A DNA stretch of 9,298 nucleotides from CAYTQK01 sp964439745. Its GTDB lineage: Bacteria > Desulfobacterota > Desulfobacteria > Desulfobacterales > Desulfosudaceae. Where the stretch lies: contig CAYTQK010000123.1 of assembly GCA_964439745.1 (NCBI GenBank), positions 1-9,298 of the forward strand. Direction: 5' to 3'. Of this stretch, positions 5,928 to 9,298 are shown in pieces; the stretch's first letter is position 1, and the number at the start of each line of letters is the position of its first letter. The notes below the pieces were generated by a model. It was not told the DNA's origin. It was given only the letters and a program-made list of their open reading frames with translations, and did no database searches. A program made the translations under genes and the position numbers.

Positions 5928-6027
5928 NNNNNNNNNNNNNNNNNNNNNNNNNNNNNNNNNNNNNNNNNNNNNNNNNNNNNNNNNNNNNNNNNNNNNNNNN
6001 NNNNNNNNNNNNNNNNNNNNNNNNNNN
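5928..6027. other. Assembly gap (100 N)
   Basis: There are exactly 100 unknown bases, the customary placeholder for a scaffold join of unknown length. Any open frame read across it is meaningless. The two flanks are linked only by scaffolding evidence that cannot be judged here. Confidence 0.98.
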
Positions 6028-6132
6028 GATACATATCAAAACCAGCCAACAGGGGATTGTTTGTGTCAGCCGCCTGTATCTCTGTGGTAAGTATTTGATT
6101 TTTAATATTATATACAGCTAACGCCAAACTCG

Positions 6133-6153
6133 TGCCGGCTCTGGCGGCTGGCA
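6133..6153 (+). other. GC-rich hairpin upstream of the yyaL-like gene
   Basis: TGCCGGC (6133-6139) pairs with GCTGGCA (6147-6153), with one G-T wobble, around the loop TCTGGCG. A T-rich but interrupted stretch (TTAATCTTGCTTT) follows. It may be a weak intrinsic terminator for something transcribed rightward out of the gap, or a leader structure. Confidence 0.3.
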
Positions 6154-6188
6154 TTAATCTTGCTTTACCAATTATCGAAATGTAAATT

Positions 6189-6207
6189 TCCGGCCCATAA
6201 AGCCGGA
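6189..6207 (+). other. Hairpin in the yyaL-like leader
   Basis: TCCGGC (6189-6194) and GCCGGA (6202-6207) form a 6-bp stem with the loop CCATAAA. It ends 13 bases before the ribosome-binding site of the yyaL-like gene. No T-run follows on the plus strand. Confidence 0.3.
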
Positions 6208-6234
6208 CAGCCGCATAAAAAAGGAAAAATTATA

Positions 6235-8430
6235 ATGAATTCTTCATATTCCAACCACCTGGCCCATGAAAAAAGCCCCTACCTGCTCCAGCACGCCGAC
6301 AACCCGGTCCACTGGTATCCCTGGGGAAAAGAGGCCTTTGACGCGGCCGTGGCCGAAGACAAACCGATTCTTTTGTCTGTCGGCTACTCGACCTGCCACT
6401 GGTGCCATGTCATGGCCGAAGAGTCCTTTTCCGACCCGGCTGTTGCCGAAATCATGAACCGGTCCTTTGTCAGCATCAAGCTGGACCGGGAAGAGCGGCC
6501 GGACATCGACCGGATCTACATCTCCGCGGTCTCGGCCCTGAATGGTTCGGCCGGCTGGCCGCTGAACGTATTTCTCACCCCGGACGGCCGCCCCTTTTAC
6601 GGGGGGACCTATTTCCCGAACCGGAGCCGGTCGGGCATGCCCGCCTGGCGGGATGTCCTTATCCAGATTGAACGGGCCTGGCAGGACCCGGACATGAAAC
6701 AGAAAATTCTCACCTCGGCAGAAGGCATTACAGACGCCCTGGAAAGACACCTGGCCGGGGCTGCCGACGAAAATTCCCCGGACCGGCAGCCGGATGCCGC
6801 CGTTCTGATCAGCGCTGCCCTGGACGCCGTGACCCCGCGGTATGATCCGGTTTACGGCGGATTCAGCCGGGCGCCCAAGTTTCCCATGCCACCGCTGCTG
6901 GAATTGCTGCTGACCGCCGCCCGCCTGGGCCGGACCGGAAAAATCGATCCGGACAAAGGCGAGCAGGCCCTGGACATGCTTGGCCAGACCCTGCTCGCCA
7001 TGACCCGGGGCGGCATCTTCGACCAGCTGGGCGGCGGATTTCACCGCTATGCCACGGACGAAAAATGGCACCTGCCCCACTTTGAAAAAATGCTCTATGA
7101 CAACGCCCAGCTGGCCGCGATCCTGCTGGATACCCAGCCCTTTATCGAGTCAGACTGGCCTTCTCGGGCCGCGGAAGAGACCCTGGATTACCTGCTGCGG
7201 GAGATGGCCCATCCGGAAGGAGGGTTCTACTCGGCCCAGGACGCGGACAGTTACGTGGTGGATGAGGGCGTCGGCGAAAAACGGGAAGGCGCTTTTTATG
7301 CCTGGCAGCTGAAGGAAGTGGAGGAACTTCTGCCGGCCGGGACTGCGGCGGCGATACAGCATTTTTATGGTCTGCGCGCCGGCGGCAACGTGGAAACCGA
7401 CCCCCTGGCCGAATTTAACCGGCTTAATATTTTCTTCCAGGCCGCCACCCCGGCGGAAACCGCCGCCGCCCTTGACCGGTCCGAAGAAGAAGTGCGGCAG
7501 ATGCTGTACCAGGGCCGGCAGGTATTGCGGGAAACTCGGTCGCAGCGTCCCCGGCCGCACCGGGATGACAAGATTCTGACCGCCTGGAACGGCCTGGTTT
7601 TGTCCGCCCTGGCCCGGGGATTCCTGGTCCTGGGCCGCGCCGATTTTCTGGCCACGGCCCGGGACACCGTCCGGTTCATCCGCGAAAACCTTTACGAGGA
7701 GTCCCGCGGCCGACTCTTCCGGAGCTGGCGGCAGGGCCGCAGCGATATCGCCGGCCAGGCCGAAGATTACATCCTGCTGGCCGCCGGACTGCTGGATCTG
7801 TACCAGGCGGACCTGGATCCGGATCATCTCGCCTGGGCCCTGGACCTGGCCCGGCAGTTTTCCGATCAGTTCTGCGATGCCGCCGGCGGGGCCTGCTTTG
7901 CCGTGGCCGCCGGCCATGATCCCTACCTGATTTTCCGGCCCCGGGACGACCAGGACAACGTGACACCTTCGGCCACCTCGGCCGCGGCCCTGGTTTTTCT
8001 CCGCCTGGCCGCCTTGACCGGAGATGCCGCCCTGGAAGAGACAGCGCATACCCTGATGCGGCAATCGGCCTCCCTGCTGGCCAGCCAGCCCCTGGCCGCG
8101 CCACTGATGCTGACCGCCATGGGATATGATCTGGCCGGAAAAATCCGGGTTGCCATATCCGGCAGAAGCGATGACTCCGGCACTGCCCGGCTGCTGGAGA
8201 CAGCCCGGACAGCTTCTTTCTGGCCGGCAGAAATTCTGCTGGCAGACGATTCCCCTGCCTGGGAAAAGCTGGCCGGCCGCGAACCGGCCCTGGCAGAGAT
8301 CTCGTCCACGGGTGCAACCGCCGCGGCCCTGGTCTGTGCCGGGCACACCTGCCTGTCCCCGGTCGGGGATCCGGAGGAACTTCGCCGGCAGCTGCACACC
8401 ATCTCCGCGCCGGTGGATGGCAAGGGATGA
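6235..8430 (+). CDS. YyaL/SSP411-family protein (thioredoxin-like domain plus alpha/alpha barrel)
   Basis: The protein has 731 residues, within the family's usual range of about 680-750. The N-terminal DUF255/thioredoxin-like domain shows NHLAHEKSPYLLQHADNPVHWYPW (7-30), the CHWCHVM motif with C54 and C57, LDREERPDIDRIY (83-95) and GWPLNVFLTPDGRPFYGGTYFP (107-128). The remainder is a six-hairpin (alpha/alpha) glycosidase-like barrel with FSRAPKFPMPP (about 209), GGIFDQLGGGFHRY (about 259) followed by PHFEKMLYDNAQLA, GGFYSAQDADSY (about 327), DDKILTAWNGL (about 444) and VTPSATSAAAL near the C-terminus. Relatives include Bacillus YyaL and mammalian SPATA20. The biochemical activity is unsettled: a redox role is suggested by CxxC and a sugar-binding role by the barrel. 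There is no signal peptide, so it should be cytosolic. The ATG at 6235 is supported by AAGGA (6221-6225) and by the family N-terminus. The nitroreductase gene follows after about 55 bases and is probably co-transcribed. Confidence 0.93.
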   Translation: MNSSYSNHLAHEKSPYLLQHADNPVHWYPWGKEAFDAAVAEDKPILLSVGYSTCHWCHVMAEESFSDPAVAEIMNRSFVSIKLDREERPDIDRIYISAVSALNGSAGWPLNVFLTPDGRPFYGGTYFPNRSRSGMPAWRDVLIQIERAWQDPDMKQKILTSAEGITDALERHLAGAADENSPDRQPDAAVLISAALDAVTPRYDPVYGGFSRAPKFPMPPLLELLLTAARLGRTGKIDPDKGEQALDMLGQTLLAMTRGGIFDQLGGGFHRYATDEKWHLPHFEKMLYDNAQLAAILLDTQPFIESDWPSRAAEETLDYLLREMAHPEGGFYSAQDADSYVVDEGVGEKREGAFYAWQLKEVEELLPAGTAAAIQHFYGLRAGGNVETDPLAEFNRLNIFFQAATPAETAAALDRSEEEVRQMLYQGRQVLRETRSQRPRPHRDDKILTAWNGLVLSALARGFLVLGRADFLATARDTVRFIRENLYEESRGRLFRSWRQGRSDIAGQAEDYILLAAGLLDLYQADLDPDHLAWALDLARQFSDQFCDAAGGACFAVAAGHDPYLIFRPRDDQDNVTPSATSAAALVFLRLAALTGDAALEETAHTLMRQSASLLASQPLAAPLMLTAMGYDLAGKIRVAISGRSDDSGTARLLETARTASFWPAEILLADDSPAWEKLAGREPALAEISSTGATAAALVCAGHTCLSPVGDPEELRRQLHTISAPVDGKG

Positions 8431-8475
8431 TTTTTCCATTGGTCTGTGATATTCTTTTTTTATCTGATCAATCAA

Positions 8476-8481
8476 AGGAGG
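8476..8481 (+). promoter_or_regulatory. Strong ribosome-binding site of the nitroreductase gene
   Basis: AGGAGG lies 1 base before an in-frame GTG (8483) and 7 bases before an in-frame ATA (8489). The 7-base spacing is the normal one, so the site argues for initiation at or near 8489 rather than at the GTG. Confidence 0.7.
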
Positions 8482-8482
8482 C

Positions 8483-9118
8483 GTGACCATAAATTTTCAG
8501 GAACTGATGGAAGGTCGGCGGGCCATCAATTTTTTTGACCCGGACAGGGGGGTTTCCGACGAACTGTTGCGCCAGATGGTCTCCCTGGCGGCCAGGAGCC
8601 CCTCCGGCTTCAATCTCCAGCCCTGGAGCCTGATGATCCTCCGGGATCCGGACGAAAAGGCGCGCTTGAAAGAGTGCGCCTGGAACCAGGACAAAATTAC
8701 CGACGCCCCGGTGACCATGATTGTGCTGGGCGACATGGACGGCTGGACATTCGCCAATCCCCATGCCGAAAAGTCCTTTCAAAAAGCGGTCGAATCCGGA
8801 GAGATGGCCGAATCCCAGCGCGACTGGTTCGCCAATGCCGCGGCCACCATTTACGGCGCCAGCGAAGCCCGCAAAGTGGCCTTTGCCTGCAAAAATGCCG
8901 GGTTTTTCGCCATGTCCCTGATGCTGGCCGCCAAGAGCCTGGGGCTGGAGACCCACCCCATGGACGGGTTCGAAATGGAAGCGGTCCACCGGGAGTTCCA
9001 CATTCCGGACGACTACTGGATTCCCCTGCTGCTGGCGGTGGGCTACCTCAAACCCGGAGTGGAGCTGTATCCGCCCAAGTGGCGAAAATCGTATGAAGAA
9101 ATCGTGGTGGAATTTTAG
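8483..9118 (+). CDS. Nitroreductase-family FMN-dependent oxidoreductase
   Basis: This is a cytosolic flavoprotein of up to 211 residues, the family's usual size, expected to use NAD(P)H to reduce nitro compounds, quinones or another acceptor. Numbered from GTG 8483, the phosphate-binding Arg pair is in GRRAINFFD (11-19). The FMN motif ARSPSGFNLQPW is at 37-48, the loop GLETHPMDGFE at 154-164 resembles the late FMN-contact segment (GLGTCPMxGF type), and IPLLLAVGY is at 180-188. The start is ambiguous. GTG 8483 lies only 1 base from a strong AGGAGG. ATA 8489 has ideal spacing and sits where relatives normally begin (MNFQEL-like). ATG 8507 would give MEGRRAINFF and lacks good spacing. It follows the yyaL-like gene by about 55 bases on the same strand. 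The physiological substrate is not readable. Confidence 0.9.
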   Translation: MTINFQELMEGRRAINFFDPDRGVSDELLRQMVSLAARSPSGFNLQPWSLMILRDPDEKARLKECAWNQDKITDAPVTMIVLGDMDGWTFANPHAEKSFQKAVESGEMAESQRDWFANAAATIYGASEARKVAFACKNAGFFAMSLMLAAKSLGLETHPMDGFEMEAVHREFHIPDDYWIPLLLAVGYLKPGVELYPPKWRKSYEEIVVEF

Positions 9119-9126
9119 CCCGGATA

Positions 9127-9248
9127 TTTCACGAGTCGATTTGGGCGCAGCTGCAAGTCCCGCCTCCGGCGGGACCGCAGGGTGAATTTTTTCGACATCT
9201 AAATGGAAAAAATTCAATAAACAGCCAATTACAATTTATGTCGTGAAA
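9127..9248. repeat. Outer inverted repeat TTTCACGA / TCGTGAAA
   Basis: TTTCACGA (9127-9134) and its exact reverse complement TCGTGAAA (9241-9248) enclose 106 bases that contain the long palindrome described separately. An 8-bp match at this distance could arise by chance. Together with the internal symmetry it could mark the ends of a small non-autonomous element. Confidence 0.25.
9135..9196. repeat. 62-base imperfect palindrome downstream of the nitroreductase gene
   Basis: GTCCCGCC (9157-9164) and GGCGGGAC (9168-9175) form a perfect 8-bp stem with a 3-base loop. CTGC (9151-9154) pairs with GCAG (9177-9180) across a small internal loop, and GTCGA (9135-9139) pairs with TCGAC (9192-9196) at the base. 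Six T (9187-9192) lie 11 bases beyond the central stem, too far for a textbook terminator. It may still end the nitroreductase transcript, or be a REP-like or MITE-like intergenic element. Confidence 0.5.
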
Positions 9249-9265
9249 AAAAGCCGATAATTTTC

Positions 9266-9298
9266 AATAGCTATTTGAAATTTATTGATTAATAGCTA
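9266..9298. repeat. AATAGCTA direct repeat and near-palindrome at the right edge
   Basis: AATAGCTA occurs at 9266-9273 and again at 9291-9298, 25 bases apart and cut by the window edge. The first copy is the core of a near-palindrome (TTTTCA-ATAGCTAT-T-TGAAA, 9261-9280) with one bulged T. The setting is very AT-rich and gene-free, which would suit paired operators before a gene outside the window. Confidence 0.3.

Larger units (their letters stand above)
5684..6234. other. Non-coding AT-rich intergenic region between cooS and the yyaL-like gene
   Basis: This stretch separates two divergent genes and is interrupted by the N run. The left part (5684-5927) holds the cooS leader, the inverted repeat, the sigma-54-like element and a very AT-rich block (about 5811-5880). 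The right part (6028-6234) holds two hairpins, an AT-rich block with TAATATTA (about 6103-6110) and the ribosome-binding site AAGGA (6221-6225) of the yyaL-like gene. I see no credible coding frame, tRNA or CRISPR repeat on either side. The true length is unknown because of the gap, so a gene or an element could be missing. Confidence 0.7.

Noticed and set aside
5855..6154. Short open frames on both strands running through the N run
   Set aside because: They exist only because unknown bases were read through. Neither flank looks coding.
5881..6234. CRISPR array or tRNA beside the gap
   Set aside because: No evenly spaced direct repeats and no cloverleaf could be found on either flank.
7150..8490. 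Long minus-strand open frame opposite the yyaL-like gene
   Set aside because: It has a low-complexity Gly/Gln/Arg-rich translation with no motif, and it lies opposite a full-length recognisable protein.

Overview
The window looks like part of a draft chromosome from an anaerobic bacterium, most likely a Desulfobacterota (deltaproteobacterial, sulfate-reducer-type) lineage. This placement is an inference. It rests on GC-rich genes separated by AT-rich spacers, a complete monofunctional Ni-Fe carbon monoxide dehydrogenase (CooS), a UspA stress protein, a cytidylate-kinase-like protein of the type common in these genomes, and a nitroreductase. No rRNA, tRNA, CRISPR array, integrase or transposase is visible. 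A run of exactly 100 N (5928-6027) shows that the sequence is a scaffold with one unresolved gap.

Layout. (1) 1-79 is the last 25 codons of an unidentified + strand gene. (2) 108-957, - strand: a two-gene operon of a cytidylate-kinase-like protein and a 72-residue, highly charged small protein. (3) 958-1219 is a divergent promoter region. It holds a good -10/-35 pair for each direction, a 17-bp palindrome over the rightward -35, and a hairpin directly before the ZIP start codon. (4) 1220-3632, + strand: a ZIP-family metal transporter, a UspA protein with an intact ATP-binding motif, and a TIGR01777-type (YfcH/SDR39U1) epimerase-like protein. (5) 3698-5683, - strand: cooS, convergent with the previous gene and ending in a clear intrinsic terminator. 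(6) 5684-6234 is a non-coding AT-rich region containing the assembly gap, a sigma-54-like element and a perfect inverted repeat in the cooS leader, and several hairpins. (7) 6235-9118, + strand: a YyaL/SSP411-type protein (thioredoxin-like domain plus alpha/alpha barrel) and a nitroreductase with an odd translation start. (8) 9119-9298 is a non-coding tail with an imperfect long palindrome and an AT-rich direct repeat.

The genes do not form one pathway. Most look like housekeeping, stress, metal and redox functions in short transcription units. The main metabolic gene is cooS, which appears to be a stand-alone transcript. It has all expected cluster ligands, but no cooC (Ni insertion), cooF (ferredoxin partner), acetyl-CoA synthase or hydrogenase gene lies beside it here.

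I did not find a clearly new multi-gene system. The points most worth a second look are small-scale: the palindrome-controlled ZIP promoter and structured start, the possible control elements in front of the orphan cooS, the nitroreductase start (an ATA sits where ATG would be expected), and the structured repeat after that gene.
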